A stretch of 64,000 bases of DNA from Bacteroidia bacterium (GCA_030425285.1 JAUIAY010000001.1:186001-250000); one strand, 5' to 3'. Shown: positions 41,140-50,864, numbered from the stretch's first letter. A program made the numbers and translations. The notes: generated by a model from the sequence alone, not told the origin.

Positions 41140-43152
41140 ATGAAAAAAATTTACTTTTTATTTTTTACTTGTTTAATAAGTGCAATTTCTTTTGCACAGA
41201 CCTCTGACTTATACTTTAGTATGTATGGAGAAGGTTCAAGTAACAACAAATTTTTAGAAATTTATAATGGTACAGGAGCTGACGTTAATTTAGACGATTA
41301 TGCTTTTCCAAATGTATCTAACGACCCTTCTGTTGCTGGTGAGTACGAATTCTGGAATACATTCCCTTCTGGTTTTATTTTAGCCGATGGTGATGTTTTT
41401 GTTATTGCTCATGGAAGTGCAGATGCGAGTATAGTAGCTGCATCAGACATGACCTTCAATTTTTTAAGTAATGGTGATGATGGCTTCGCTTTAGTTGCAA
41501 ATGATGGAACTTGGGATGATGCTAACTCTGATGGTGATGTTGACCCAGGAGAGATGACTGGATTTACAATACTTGATTGGTTAGGGACTTGGGACGGTGA
41601 CGGCCCATGGGCGATTGCTGGCACCACTAATGCTACAACAAACCATACTTTAACAAGAAAATCTTCTGTATGTGGCCCAAACAACAACTGGGCTTCGTCT
41701 GCTGGAACTGATGCTAATGATTCTGAATGGATTGTTGGTGCTTCTGATTCTGGTTGGGGAGATTTAGGTTCTTATGTTGGTTGTGTCTCTGATCCAGTTT
41801 TAACGATTACATCTCCAGGAGATGGCACTGTATTTGGATCAGGTACTGCTAATGTTGATGTAACAATAGATGTTCAAAACTTTATTGTTGATGAACTACC
41901 AGGAAATGGAGGTACTGGAGATGGACATATTCACTGGACTTTAAACGGTGTTGCTCAACCTATGAAATATGATACCGATCCTGAATCAATAACTGTTGTT
42001 GATGGCCAGTCCTATACAGTATTTATGCAATTAGTTGATAATTCACATACGCCTATTTCCCCTGCTGTTGAACAAACAATAACATTTTCTGTAGATTACC
42101 CTTGTGATTTACAAATAGGAACTATAACGACTACATGTGACTCTGAAACTGCAGGTGTTGACACATATACTGTAAGTATTGATTTTACTGGTGGCGGAAC
42201 ATCTAACTATACCATAGACACTGAAGGAAATGGTACTGTTGCTGGAGATGATCCTTCAAGTGCTACAGATGGAACTATAACTATTACTGGGGTTGATGAA
42301 GGTACTAACTTTACTGTAACATTTACTGGTGATGTTTCTGATAGTAGTTGTGATTTCACACGATCTATCACAAGTCCAGCTTGTGTTGGCGGAGTGGTAT
42401 GTGGAAACTATGGAGACATAATAATAACTGAAATCATGCAAAATCCAGCTGTTGTTGGAGACACTAGTGGTGAGTGGTTTGAAGTTTACAATACAACCGG
42501 TTCTCCAATAAATATGCAAGGCTGGATAATTAAAGATGATGCTTCAGCCGGTGAAGAGTTCGTAATTAGTGCTTTGATAGTTCCTGCGAATGATTATGTC
42601 GTTTTCGGCTTAAATGCAGATATGGGAACAAATGGAGGTGTCCCTGTTGACTATGAGTATTCAGGTGTTTCTTTAGGTAATGGTGAAGACGGATTAATTA
42701 TTGAATGTAGTGGAACTATGATCGACCAAGTAATTTGGGATGGCGGGACAGATTTTCCTGATCCAAATGGAGCAAGTATGGAACTATCCATAACAGCTAT
42801 GGATGCTGACGATAATGATTTGGGATCGAATTGGGGAGAGGGCTCTTCAACCTACGGTGGTGGAGATTTAGGAACTCCAGGCACAGCTAATGATTTTACT
42901 CTTTCTGTTGACACATTTAACATTGATAAATTCAACGTATACCCTAACCCTGTTACAAGTGGATACGTAAACATTACCTCATCAAACAGTAACGATATTT
43001 CGGTTGCTATCTATGATATTTTAGGTAAGCGTGTTGTGAACACGAATGTGCTGAACAATCGTGTTGATGTTTCTAGTTTGAATACTGGTATTTACATGCT
43101 ACAGATTTCTCAAAATGGAAAATCAATCACCAAAAAATTAGTGATTAAATAA
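41140..43152 (+). CDS. Secreted lamin-tail-domain protein with T9SS sorting domain
   Basis: The 670-residue protein has a signal peptide (MKKIYFLFFTCLISAISFAQ). A lamin-tail-like domain (about 24-170) starts LYFSMYGEGSSNNKFLEIYNGTGADVNL, and a beta-rich middle part (about 200-410) has many Thr, Gly and Asp. A second lamin-tail domain (about 425-570) has IIITEIMQNPAVVGDTSGEWFEVYN, and the T9SS sorting domain ends VYPNPVTSGYVNI...KKLVIK. It is predicted to be a cell-surface or secreted protein, perhaps adhesive or associated with nucleases and phosphatases in this family. A terminator follows. Confidence 0.88.
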   Translation: MKKIYFLFFTCLISAISFAQTSDLYFSMYGEGSSNNKFLEIYNGTGADVNLDDYAFPNVSNDPSVAGEYEFWNTFPSGFILADGDVFVIAHGSADASIVAASDMTFNFLSNGDDGFALVANDGTWDDANSDGDVDPGEMTGFTILDWLGTWDGDGPWAIAGTTNATTNHTLTRKSSVCGPNNNWASSAGTDANDSEWIVGASDSGWGDLGSYVGCVSDPVLTITSPGDGTVFGSGTANVDVTIDVQNFIVDELPGNGGTGDGHIHWTLNGVAQPMKYDTDPESITVVDGQSYTVFMQLVDNSHTPISPAVEQTITFSVDYPCDLQIGTITTTCDSETAGVDTYTVSIDFTGGGTSNYTIDTEGNGTVAGDDPSSATDGTITITGVDEGTNFTVTFTGDVSDSSCDFTRSITSPACVGGVVCGNYGDIIITEIMQNPAVVGDTSGEWFEVYNTTGSPINMQGWIIKDDASAGEEFVISALIVPANDYVVFGLNADMGTNGGVPVDYEYSGVSLGNGEDGLIIECSGTMIDQVIWDGGTDFPDPNGASMELSITAMDADDNDLGSNWGEGSSTYGGGDLGTPGTANDFTLSVDTFNIDKFNVYPNPVTSGYVNITSSNSNDISVAIYDILGKRVVNTNVLNNRVDVSSLNTGIYMLQISQNGKSITKKLVIK

Positions 43153-43173
43153 ACCCGATTCCATTTATAATAT

Positions 43174-43204
43174 AAGCGCTATCAAATTTTGGTAGCGCTT
43201 TTTA
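43174..43204 (+). terminator. Terminator after the lamin-tail protein gene
   Basis: AAGCGCTA pairs with TAGCGCTT (8 bp) around an 11-base loop and runs into TTTTTT. It lies 22 bases after the stop. Confidence 0.82.
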
Positions 43205-43224
43205 TTTTTACATATTTTTACAGT

Positions 43225-44205
43225 ATGGTTGATAGTCAGGCTATTTTCAATATTACATCAGATAGTGCTTTTGAAGAATTAGCTTTAAAAATATTCAGGT
43301 TTCAATTTGAGAACAATCCAGTATATCGTTCTTTTTGTGATTTACTTTATAAACATCCCAGTGATGTAACTTCTTTAAAGGATATCCCATTTTTGCCTAT
43401 TGAGTTTTTTAAGTCAAAACAGGTTATTAGTTCTCAAAAACCCATTGAAAAAACTTTTTCGAGTTCAGGAACAACAGGTTCCAAAACTAGTAAGCATCAT
43501 GTAACTGACATAAGTCTTTATGAAAAAAGTTTTAACGCAGCTTTTAAAGCTTTTTATGGGAATGTGGAGGATTACACCATCTTGGCCCTATTGCCTTCTT
43601 ATTTAGAGCGTGAAGGTTCTTCTTTAGTTTATATGGTTGATAATCTCATCAAAGCTTCAAACAATGTTCACAGCGGGTTTTATTTAAATGAGCTAGATCA
43701 ATTAAACAAACAACTAATTGAGTTAGACAATAGTGGAAAAAAAACGTTGTTGATAGGTGTATCATTTGCTCTTTTAGATTTGGTGGAAAAACATCAATTT
43801 AATTTAAAAAATTCGATTGTTATGGAAACTGGCGGTATGAAAGGCAAACGAAAGGAATTAATACGAGATGAATTGCACAACATCCTAAAAACCGGCTTTG
43901 GAGTTGACTCCATCCATAGTGAATATGGTATGACAGAATTGTTGAGTCAGGCATATTCAAAAGGAAAAGGTATTTTTAAATGTCCTCCTTGGATGAAAAT
44001 TTTGACGCGCGATCCCGAAGATGCACTTTCAATTCAAAGCAACCATAAAATAGGTGGTATCAACGTTATCGATCTTGCTAATATTAATTCCTGTTCCTTT
44101 ATTGCAACACAGGATTTAGGTCGTGTAAGCTCTAATGGCACATTTGAAATTATTGGCCGCTTTGACAATTCAGATATTAGAGGTTGTAACCTCATGGCTC
44201 TGTAA
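43225..44205 (+). CDS. LuxE/PaaK-like acyl-protein synthetase (acyltransferase)
   Basis: The start is placed at ATG 43225 (MVDSQAIFNITS), because a -7-like box (TATTTTTA, 43213-43220) immediately precedes it; the longer frame reads through that box and the upstream terminator. The 326-residue protein has the AMP-binding-like SSGTTGSKTSKH motif at about residues 82-93 and the EYGMTELLSQAYS motif of LuxE-type fatty-acyl ligases. LuxE activates fatty acids for a reductase, but no luxC, luxD or luciferase genes are near. Its role here, possibly in lipid or polyketide chemistry, is unknown. Confidence 0.82.
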   Translation: MVDSQAIFNITSDSAFEELALKIFRFQFENNPVYRSFCDLLYKHPSDVTSLKDIPFLPIEFFKSKQVISSQKPIEKTFSSSGTTGSKTSKHHVTDISLYEKSFNAAFKAFYGNVEDYTILALLPSYLEREGSSLVYMVDNLIKASNNVHSGFYLNELDQLNKQLIELDNSGKKTLLIGVSFALLDLVEKHQFNLKNSIVMETGGMKGKRKELIRDELHNILKTGFGVDSIHSEYGMTELLSQAYSKGKGIFKCPPWMKILTRDPEDALSIQSNHKIGGINVIDLANINSCSFIATQDLGRVSSNGTFEIIGRFDNSDIRGCNLMAL

Positions 44206-44277
44206 GGTTCATCAAATTATTACGACAAATTCTTTGCTAGAAAAAGAAAACTTATTTTTTAGCTAGTTGGTTAATGG

Positions 44278-44303
44278 AAAACGCCTGAATCTTCAGGCGT
44301 TTT
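44278..44303. terminator. Bidirectional terminator between the LuxE-like gene and tyrS
   Basis: ACGCCTGAA and TTCAGGCGT form a 9-bp stem around TC, with AAA before and TTTTTTT after, so it can serve both converging genes (stops at 44205 and 44305). Confidence 0.88.
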
Positions 44304-44304
44304 T

Positions 44305-45612
44305 TTATACAACTTTAATTATGTAAGTATTTTTCTTTCCTTTATTAATAATTATATACCTATTATTAATCAAGTCGGATTCTCCCAAGGTATATTCCTC
44401 ATGCACTTTTTCTTTGTTGACTGAAACCGAATTTTCTTTGAGTGCGCGACGTGCTTCACCATTGGAGGCCAAGAAGTTGGTTTTAGCTGAAAGTGCTCCA
44501 ATCATATCCAAGCCATCATCAAATTCAGAACGAGAAATTTCAGCTTGGGGAACACCCTCAAAAACATCCAAAAACGTTTTTTCATCCAAAGTCTTAATAT
44601 CGTCTTTAAAACTCTTGCTAAACAAAATATTGGAAGCCTTTTCAGCATTTTCAAAATCTTCTTTAGAATGTACAAAGGTTGTTACTTCTTCAGCCAAACG
44701 TTTTTGAAGTAATCTAAAATGTGGTTCCTCTTGGTGTTCCGAAATCAAGTTATCAATGGTTGATTTATCTAAAAACGTAAAAATCTTAATATACTTTTCG
44801 GCGTCTTCATCTGATGTGTTCAGCCAGAATTGGTAAAATTTGTAAACAGAAGTTTTATCGGCATCCAACCACACATTTCCACCCTCACTTTTACCAAATT
44901 TGGAACCATCAGCCTTGGTTATCAAAGGACAGGTCATGGCAAAAGCCTTGGCATCTTCACCTACGTTCATTCTTCTAACAAGCTCGGTTCCTGTTGTAAT
45001 ATTGCCCCATTGGTCACTTCCACCCATTTGCAACAAGCAGTTCTGGGTTTTATATAGGTGGTAAAAATCGTAACCTTGAATTAACTGATAGGTAAACTCG
45101 GTAAAAGACATTCCCACACTACCTTCTTCACCAGACAATCGTTTCTTTACAGAATCTTTGGCCATCATGTAATTAACGGTAATACGCTTACCAACATCTC
45201 TCGCAAAATCGATGAAACTAAAGTCCTTCATCCAATCGTAGTTATTGACTAAAACTGGTGCGTTAGCTTCAGTGGAATCAAAATTCAAGAAACGAGACAA
45301 GACATTTTTAATGCCGTTTACATTGTGATTTAAAGTTTCTTCATCCAATAGGTTACGTTCATCACTTTTCCCTGAAGGATCTCCAATCATACCGGTAGCT
45401 CCACCAACCAAAGCTATGGGCTTATGACCCGCTTTTTCCAAATGCACCAATAAAATAATGGGAACCAGACTACCAATGTGCAAGGAATCTGATGTAGGGT
45501 CAAATCCTATATAGGCCGTAGTCATTTCCTTGTTCAATTGTTCCTCTGTTCCTGGCATAATATCATGTACCATCCCTCTCCAACGCAGCTCTTCTACAAA
45601 TGCATTTGTCAT
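44305..45612 (-). CDS. tyrS: Tyrosyl-tRNA synthetase
   Basis: This 435-residue class I synthetase has the HIGH motif as HIGS at residues 45-48 ([12 protein letters not shown]), the KMSKS motif as KFGKS ([14 protein letters not shown]) and a C-terminal S4 RNA-binding domain (about 360-435, ending [14 protein letters not shown]). It charges tRNA-Tyr. A TATCTTTG -7 box at 45641-45648 lies 29 bases before the start. Length is normal for the bacterial TyrS. Confidence 0.96.
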   Translation of the reverse strand: MTNAFVEELRWRGMVHDIMPGTEEQLNKEMTTAYIGFDPTSDSLHIGSLVPIILLVHLEKAGHKPIALVGGATGMIGDPSGKSDERNLLDEETLNHNVNGIKNVLSRFLNFDSTEANAPVLVNNYDWMKDFSFIDFARDVGKRITVNYMMAKDSVKKRLSGEEGSVGMSFTEFTYQLIQGYDFYHLYKTQNCLLQMGGSDQWGNITTGTELVRRMNVGEDAKAFAMTCPLITKADGSKFGKSEGGNVWLDADKTSVYKFYQFWLNTSDEDAEKYIKIFTFLDKSTIDNLISEHQEEPHFRLLQKRLAEEVTTFVHSKEDFENAEKASNILFSKSFKDDIKTLDEKTFLDVFEGVPQAEISRSEFDDGLDMIGALSAKTNFLASNGEARRALKENSVSVNKEKVHEEYTLGESDLINNRYIIINKGKKNTYIIKVV

Positions 45613-45640
45613 AATATAAAATGTGAAATTTAAATCGAGA

Positions 45641-45648
45641 CAAAGATA
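45641..45648 (-). promoter_or_regulatory. Candidate -7 box (TATCTTTG) of tyrS
   Basis: An exact TAnnTTTG match on the minus strand, 28 bases before the tyrS start codon; no tyrosine T-box leader is visible. Confidence 0.5.
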
Positions 45649-45701
45649 AAAATCAATGTATAATTACAGAGTCTTTATGAATAATTCTTTATTTTGGTTC
45701 T

Positions 45702-46712
45702 ATGATTCTTGTAACGGGAGGCACAGGTTTGGTTGGTTCGCATTTGTTATACCATTTGGTTAGCAATCATGAGAACGTTAGGGCTATTTACAGAAGACCT
45801 AAAAAACTAGCTATTGTTAAAAAAGTCTTTTCTTATTATACAGACGATTTCCAAAAGCTTTACGATAAAATTGATTGGATTGAATGTGATTTATTGGATA
45901 TTCCTAAATTAACTGAAGCTTTTGAGAACGTTAGCTATGTTTACCATTGTGCGGCTTTCGTATCGTTTGAACCAGACAAATACCACCTTTTAAGGCGAAC
46001 CAATATTGAAGGTACTGCAAATATTGTCAACCTGTCTATTTCCAATAAGGTAAAAAAAATATGTTATGTAAGTTCTATAGCCGCTCTTGGAGAATCTATT
46101 AAAGATAATATTATAAATGAACAAACAGTCTGGAACCCTGAAGCCGATAATAGTGTCTATGCCATTACCAAATATGGTGCTGAAATGGAAGTTTGGCGAG
46201 GTACCCAAGAAGGATTACCAGCCGTAATTGTCAATCCAGGTGTTATCATTGGTGGCGGAATTTGGTCTCACGGTAGCGGAAACATTGTAAAAAAAGTCAA
46301 TAACAAACTTCCTTTTTATACAAATGGACGTGTTGGCGCTATTGACGTAACCGATGTGGTTAACATTATGATTTTGCTTCTCAAAAGTGATATAATTAAT
46401 GAGAAATTTGTTCTAGTTACCGAAAACATATCCTATCAAAAATTTCTTGGAAACATTGCGAAACATTTAAAGGTAGAACCTCCAAACAAGGAAGCCAAGC
46501 CCTGGCTATTAGCCATAATCTGGAGACTTGACTGGTTAAGGCATAAAATATTTGGAAAGCGTCGCGTATTTGTAAAGCAAATGGTTTCCTCATTATTTAA
46601 CCAAGCTTTCTATGACAATTCTAAAGTTACTAAAGCTTTGGGATATGAATTTATGCCTCTTGAAAAAAGCATTCAAATAGTAGCCAAACAGTTTTTAAAA
46701 GAGCAAGGTTAA
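45702..46712 (+). CDS. NAD-dependent epimerase/dehydratase (extended SDR)
   Basis: The 336-residue protein is an extended short-chain dehydrogenase with the Rossmann motif GGTGLVGSHL (residues 6-15), SSIAALGES containing the catalytic Ser, and YAITKYGAE with the Tyr-x-x-x-Lys pair. It resembles NAD-dependent epimerases and dihydroflavonol reductase-like proteins; the substrate is not predictable. Its stop overlaps the convergent DUF4296 gene stop (TTAA). Confidence 0.88.
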   Translation: MILVTGGTGLVGSHLLYHLVSNHENVRAIYRRPKKLAIVKKVFSYYTDDFQKLYDKIDWIECDLLDIPKLTEAFENVSYVYHCAAFVSFEPDKYHLLRRTNIEGTANIVNLSISNKVKKICYVSSIAALGESIKDNIINEQTVWNPEADNSVYAITKYGAEMEVWRGTQEGLPAVIVNPGVIIGGGIWSHGSGNIVKKVNNKLPFYTNGRVGAIDVTDVVNIMILLLKSDIINEKFVLVTENISYQKFLGNIAKHLKVEPPNKEAKPWLLAIIWRLDWLRHKIFGKRRVFVKQMVSSLFNQAFYDNSKVTKALGYEFMPLEKSIQIVAKQFLKEQG

Positions 46713-47182
46713 TCGTCAAAAAGTGTTGGGGGTTGTGACAAACTATCGTTTCTTCTTTTTCTCGTGGAATCGGCATTAACTCTATTTTGTTTCTTTTTGG
46801 CTGTTTTAGAGTTCTTCTTTTTACTATTCTCCTTTTCCTCCAATCTAACATATTTAATTTTAAGCCTTTCCAAACTATCCTTAACACGCGTGTAGATTTG
46901 ATCGTAATCATCAATAAAATAAGCATAATACGCATTACTAGCAGAAAATTGCAAGCTGTCTATTCCATGTTTTTTATACACGTAGGCATCTGGTGTAATG
47001 CCATTTTTCTCTATAACTTTTTTATTGACTCCTTTAGCCGAAGACAATAAAGACAAGTCGATTAGCACAGCTACCATCTTATCTTCAGACATTAGGTTTT
47101 CAGGTTTTGGCGGTGCATTTTTGTCTTTACAGGCAATCACCAAAAGACACATACTTAAGCAAATTGTCAATATCTGTCTCAT
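46709..47182 (-). CDS. DUF4296 lipoprotein
   Basis: This 157-residue lipoprotein has lipobox VIAC and the DUF4296 domain (about 25-105), with PENLMSEDKMVAVLIDLSLL and KHGIDSLQFSASNAYYA. A Lys/Arg/Asn-rich tail follows (about 115-150). DUF4296 is confined to Bacteroidota and has no known role. It begins within four bases of the pyrC stop, so the two are translated from one mRNA, an arrangement common in flavobacteria. Confidence 0.85.
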   Translation of the reverse strand: MRQILTICLSMCLLVIACKDKNAPPKPENLMSEDKMVAVLIDLSLLSSAKGVNKKVIEKNGITPDAYVYKKHGIDSLQFSASNAYYAYFIDDYDQIYTRVKDSLERLKIKYVRLEEKENSKKKNSKTAKKKQNRVNADSTRKRRNDSLSQPPTLFDD

Positions 47183-48525
47183 CTATTAAAAGTTAATCGT
47201 TTAGCAGCTTTCACATTATTTAAGCCATTTTCATTATAAACCTCCTGACCATTTAATATGGTATGCACAACTTTTGATTGAAATGTAGTCCCTTCAAAAG
47301 GAGACCATCCGCATTTATACAAAATATTATCCGGTTTTACTGTCCATGGGCTTTTAGTATCTACAATAACCAAATCAGCAAAATAGCCTTCTTTCACATA
47401 ACCTCGCTTTTCAATTTCAAATAAAATAGCTGGATTATGACACATTTTATCAACCAGTTTCTCAATGGATATTTTACCCTGATGATGCGCTTCGAACATG
47501 GCAACCAAAGCATGTTGAACCAAAGGCCCTCCAGATGGCGCTTTGGTATATGGGTTGTTTTTTTCATCAACAGTATGTGGCGCATGGTCAGTCGCTATAA
47601 CATCTATTCTATCGTCCAACAATGCTTTCCAAAGCTCGTCTCTATCTTGCGCAGTTTTTACAGCTGGATTCCATTTAATTCTCGTTCCTTTAGTATCATA
47701 ATCGGCATTAGAAAACCACAGGTGGTGCACACAGACTTCGGCTGTGATTTTCTTATCTTTTAATGGTAATTCATTTGAAAACAAATGAGTTTCCTTACCA
47801 GTTGACAAGTGAAAAACATGAAGCCTAGCACCTGTTTTTTTTGCCAACTCAATAGCTTTAGAAGAAGACAAATAGCAAGCCTCTTCACTTCTGATTATGG
47901 GATGGTATTTAATAGGAATATCATCACCAAACTTTTCAATATAGGTTTTTGTATTTTCACGAATAGTCGTTTCGTCCTCACAATGAACCGAAATTACCAT
48001 ATTGGTACTCGAGAATATTTTCTCTAGAATTTCCGGATTATCAACCAACATATTTCCTGTTGAGGAACCAAGAAACAACTTTAAACCTGCAACTTCCTTT
48101 GGATTGACTTTTAATATTTCATTTAAGTTGTCATTAGTACCTCCAAACATAAAGGAATAGTTGGCAAACGATTTTTGTTCAGCTACAGCAAACTTTTCAT
48201 TGAGCTTTTCAATGGTTGTGGTTTGGGGATTGGTATTGGGCATTTCAATAAATGAAGTTATCCCACCAGCTATAGCTGCTCTAGATTCGCTTTCAATATC
48301 AGCTTTATGGGTAAGTCCAGGCTCCCTAAAATGCACTTGGTCGTCAATAACTCCGGGAATAATATATTTTCCTGATGCATCAATTACTTTTACATCTTCC
48401 GCTGAAATATTTAAAGATGGTCCTATTTTCTTAATAGTGCTACCTTCAATGTAAACATCCAATTGCTGAATACTACCTTCATTTACAACATAACCTCCTT
48501 TTACTAGCAATCGTTCTAAACCCAT
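47179..48525 (-). CDS. pyrC: Dihydroorotase
   Basis: The 448-residue amidohydrolase has the dihydroorotase signatures PGVIDDQVHFREPG (about 57-70), KLFLGSSTG with the lysine that would be carbamylated, VHCEDE, LHVFHLST and ATDHAPHT. It closes carbamoyl-aspartate to dihydroorotate in pyrimidine synthesis. The first histidine of the HxH metal motif is Gln63, an unusual feature that seems frequent in Bacteroidota. It is in an operon with the polyprenol sugar synthase upstream and DUF4296 downstream. An allantoinase-like or DHOase-like inactive relative is a less likely reading. Confidence 0.9.
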   Translation of the reverse strand: MGLERLLVKGGYVVNEGSIQQLDVYIEGSTIKKIGPSLNISAEDVKVIDASGKYIIPGVIDDQVHFREPGLTHKADIESESRAAIAGGITSFIEMPNTNPQTTTIEKLNEKFAVAEQKSFANYSFMFGGTNDNLNEILKVNPKEVAGLKLFLGSSTGNMLVDNPEILEKIFSSTNMVISVHCEDETTIRENTKTYIEKFGDDIPIKYHPIIRSEEACYLSSSKAIELAKKTGARLHVFHLSTGKETHLFSNELPLKDKKITAEVCVHHLWFSNADYDTKGTRIKWNPAVKTAQDRDELWKALLDDRIDVIATDHAPHTVDEKNNPYTKAPSGGPLVQHALVAMFEAHHQGKISIEKLVDKMCHNPAILFEIEKRGYVKEGYFADLVIVDTKSPWTVKPDNILYKCGWSPFEGTTFQSKVVHTILNGQEVYNENGLNNVKAAKRLTFNR

Positions 48526-48526
48526 T

Positions 48527-49252
48527 TTATCCTTTATTAATTAAACTATTTAATTTCATACTCATAACCCCAAATATGGCTTCAGAAACAATACCACCGC
48601 TCATTTTGGACTTTCCTTTGGTTCTATCAGTAAAAATCACTGGTATTTCTACAATACGGAACTTTTTTAAATAAGCCTTAAACTTCATTTCGATTTGAAA
48701 GGCATAACCAACAAATTTAATTTTATCCAAGTTAATTGCCTCCAAAACTTCTCGCTTATAACAAACGAATCCAGCTGTGGTATCATGAATTTTCATTCGT
48801 GTGACGAACCTCACATATTTTGACGCGAAATAAGACAGCAAAATACGGCTCATAGGCCAATTGACCACATTGACACCCTTAACATAACGTGAACCAATTG
48901 ATATATCAGCTTGATCAATTTTACAGGCGTCATACAACTTAATCAAATCGTTGGGATTGTGCGAAAAATCAGCATCCATTTCAAAAATATACTTGTAATC
49001 CCGTTCCAAACACCATTTAAAACCTGCAATATAAGCCGTACCCAAACCCGTTTTGTCTTGCCTCTGAAGTAAATGCAACTTATTGGGAAATTCTTCCTGT
49101 AGCTCCTTCACTTTTAATGCCGTAAGATCAGGTGAATTGTCATCTACAATAAGTATATCAAACACCTTCTTTTGAGAAAAAACAGCTTTAATAATAGCTT
49201 CAATATTTTCAATCTCGTTAAAAGTTGGGATTATAACAATGGCATCCTGCAT
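48527..49252 (-). CDS. Polyprenol monophosphomannose synthase-like glycosyltransferase
   Basis: The preferred start is the ATG at 49252, giving MQDAIVIIPTFNEIENI; a 27-codon N-terminal extension has no recognisable family residues. The roughly 241-residue protein is a GT2 family enzyme with IPTFNEIENIEAI, DDNSPD and the metal motif MDADFSHNP. It matches Ppm1/DPM1-type synthases that move mannose or a similar sugar from a nucleotide to polyprenyl phosphate at the cytoplasmic face. It lies one base upstream of pyrC. Confidence 0.88.
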   Translation of the reverse strand: MQDAIVIIPTFNEIENIEAIIKAVFSQKKVFDILIVDDNSPDLTALKVKELQEEFPNKLHLLQRQDKTGLGTAYIAGFKWCLERDYKYIFEMDADFSHNPNDLIKLYDACKIDQADISIGSRYVKGVNVVNWPMSRILLSYFASKYVRFVTRMKIHDTTAGFVCYKREVLEAINLDKIKFVGYAFQIEMKFKAYLKKFRIVEIPVIFTDRTKGKSKMSGGIVSEAIFGVMSMKLNSLINKG

Positions 49253-49359
49253 TAAAAGCTCGTAATTTTTAACAAATGTAACCTTTTGACCGATACTTTT
49301 TTTTAAATATTCCTTAAAATATTTCGATACCATATCATATTTTATAATAATTTTACGAT

Positions 49360-50007
49360 ATGCTTCGCCCTATAATATCAAATGATTTATACACCATTTG
49401 TATTGTAATTGGTTTTATACTAATAGCAATCTCAAAAGTGTTGTTTACAAAACGTTTTGACGAGTTTGTATTTGTTCTGGGGAATTCCAAATACTTGAAG
49501 ATTTACTCAAAGGACCAAAAATTCTTTGACGTTTTTGATGCCTTGCTTTTCGTGAATTTTGTTTTTTCATTGACAATTTTTGGCATTCTTTCCTATGAAA
49601 TGCTTTTTAGCTCGTTAACAATATCCTTTGTTTTGCTTCTGAAACTCTTTTTGGCAGTAGCTATTTTCCTAACGATGAAAATCCTAATTGAGCGGCTAAT
49701 TGGAAGTGTGTTCGATATTGATTTTTTAATAGACAATTATCTGTTTCAAAAAATAAGTTATAAAAATTTTGTCGGCATCTTATTGTTACCATTAAACGCA
49801 CTACTGATATATACTTTTAAAGGTAGTCCATTACTTATTTATGGTATTTTGTCCATAATTCTTTTAGTTTTTATAATTGGCTTATTAACAACATTAAAGG
49901 TGTATCAAAATCTTATAAAACAGAACATGTTTTATTTTATTTTGTATCTTTGCGCACTTGAAATCGCACCTTACGTTGTTATAGTTAGCCTTATAGCAGA
50001 TGTTTAA
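49360..50007 (+). CDS. DUF4271 membrane protein
   Basis: The 215-residue protein has about six hydrophobic helices and a conserved N-terminal half (DVFDALLFVNFVFSLTIFG) with the later FVGILLLPLNALLIYT segment, as in the DUF4271 family of Bacteroidota. It is thought to be an inner-membrane protein; the function is unknown. It usually precedes a uroporphyrinogen-III-synthase-like gene, as here (24 bases further on). A TATCTTTG box inside its 3' part may drive the next gene. Confidence 0.83.
   Translation: MLRPIISNDLYTICIVIGFILIAISKVLFTKRFDEFVFVLGNSKYLKIYSKDQKFFDVFDALLFVNFVFSLTIFGILSYEMLFSSLTISFVLLLKLFLAVAIFLTMKILIERLIGSVFDIDFLIDNYLFQKISYKNFVGILLLPLNALLIYTFKGSPLLIYGILSIILLVFIIGLLTTLKVYQNLIKQNMFYFILYLCALEIAPYVVIVSLIADV
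49945..49952 (+). promoter_or_regulatory. Candidate internal -7 box (TATCTTTG) for hemD
   Basis: An exact TAnnTTTG match inside the DUF4271 coding region, 79 bases before the hemD start; it could give an extra, separate transcript. Confidence 0.35.
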
Positions 50008-50031
50008 GGCTTTAAAAAAGACTTATATTTT

Positions 50032-50781
50032 ATGAAAGTGAAAACAATTTTAGTATCTCAACCAGAACCTAAAATAGAAAATTCGCCATATTTTGATCTT
50101 CAAGAAAAGCAAAAAGTAAAAATTGACTTTAGACCATTTATCCATGTTGAAGGAGTTGATGCCAAGGAGATTAGACAACAAAAAGTTGATTTAACAAAAT
50201 ACACTGCGATTATATTAACAAGTAGAAATGCTGTAGACCATTTTTTTAGAGTAGCTGAAGAAATGCGCTTCAAAGTACCTGACACCATGAAATATTTCTG
50301 CCAGTCTGAAGCAGTTGCCTACTATTTGCAAAAGTATGTAGTTTATAGAAAACGTAAAATTTATGTTGGTAAACGTACCTTTGCGGACTTGTCTCCTTTA
50401 ATCAAGAAGTACAAGGGGGAAAACTTTCTACTGCCCACTACTGATAAATTAAAACCTGAAGTTCCTGAAACACTCAATACACTTAATGTTGACTGGAAAG
50501 AAGCTGTTTTCTATAGAACTGTTATCAGTGATTTATCTGATCTAGCTAATGTCTACTACGACATTCTTGTGTTCTTTAGCCCTTCGGGAATAGATTCACT
50601 ATTTCATAATTTCCCTGATTTTAAGCAAAACAACACACGTATAGCTGTTTTTGGAAACACAACTATTAAAGCGGTTGAATCTCGTGGTTTACGAGTTGAT
50701 ATTGCCGCACCAACTCCAGAAACACCTTCCATGACTATGGCCTTGGAAAAATATATTAAAGAAAATAACAAGAAAAAATAA
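50032..50781 (+). CDS. hemD: Uroporphyrinogen-III synthase
   Basis: The 249-residue protein has the two-domain HemD pattern without strong catalytic motifs: the start KTILVSQPEP, LTSRNAVDHFF, GKRTFADLSPLI, FLLPTTDKLKPEVPETL, VFFSPSGIDSLF and the end PTPETPSMTMALEKYI. It closes hydroxymethylbilane to uroporphyrinogen III for haem and other tetrapyrroles. The gene follows DUF4271, and a terminator closes the unit. Confidence 0.87.
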   Translation: MKVKTILVSQPEPKIENSPYFDLQEKQKVKIDFRPFIHVEGVDAKEIRQQKVDLTKYTAIILTSRNAVDHFFRVAEEMRFKVPDTMKYFCQSEAVAYYLQKYVVYRKRKIYVGKRTFADLSPLIKKYKGENFLLPTTDKLKPEVPETLNTLNVDWKEAVFYRTVISDLSDLANVYYDILVFFSPSGIDSLFHNFPDFKQNNTRIAVFGNTTIKAVESRGLRVDIAAPTPETPSMTMALEKYIKENNKKK

Positions 50782-50805
50782 GCTAAATCTAACAAGCTAT
50801 TAAAC

Positions 50806-50835
50806 AAAAGCCCAACTTTTAAAGTTGGGCTTTTT
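50806..50835. terminator. Terminator between hemD and the T9SS leucine-rich gene
   Basis: AAAAGCCCAACTTT pairs with AAAGTTGGGCTTTT around two bases, with a 5-base T-run after it. It lies 25 bases after the hemD stop and 30 bases from the convergent stop at 50865, so it may act both ways. Confidence 0.85.
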
Positions 50836-50864
50836 GGTTTATATATTTTATTAGTACAAACTAC

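Noticed and set aside
43225-44205. A bioluminescence locus
   Set aside because: Only a LuxE-like gene is present; there is no luciferase, LuxC or LuxD.
48161-48454. A 97-codon plus-strand frame opposite pyrC
   Set aside because: Antisense shadow of a conserved enzyme, with no support of its own.
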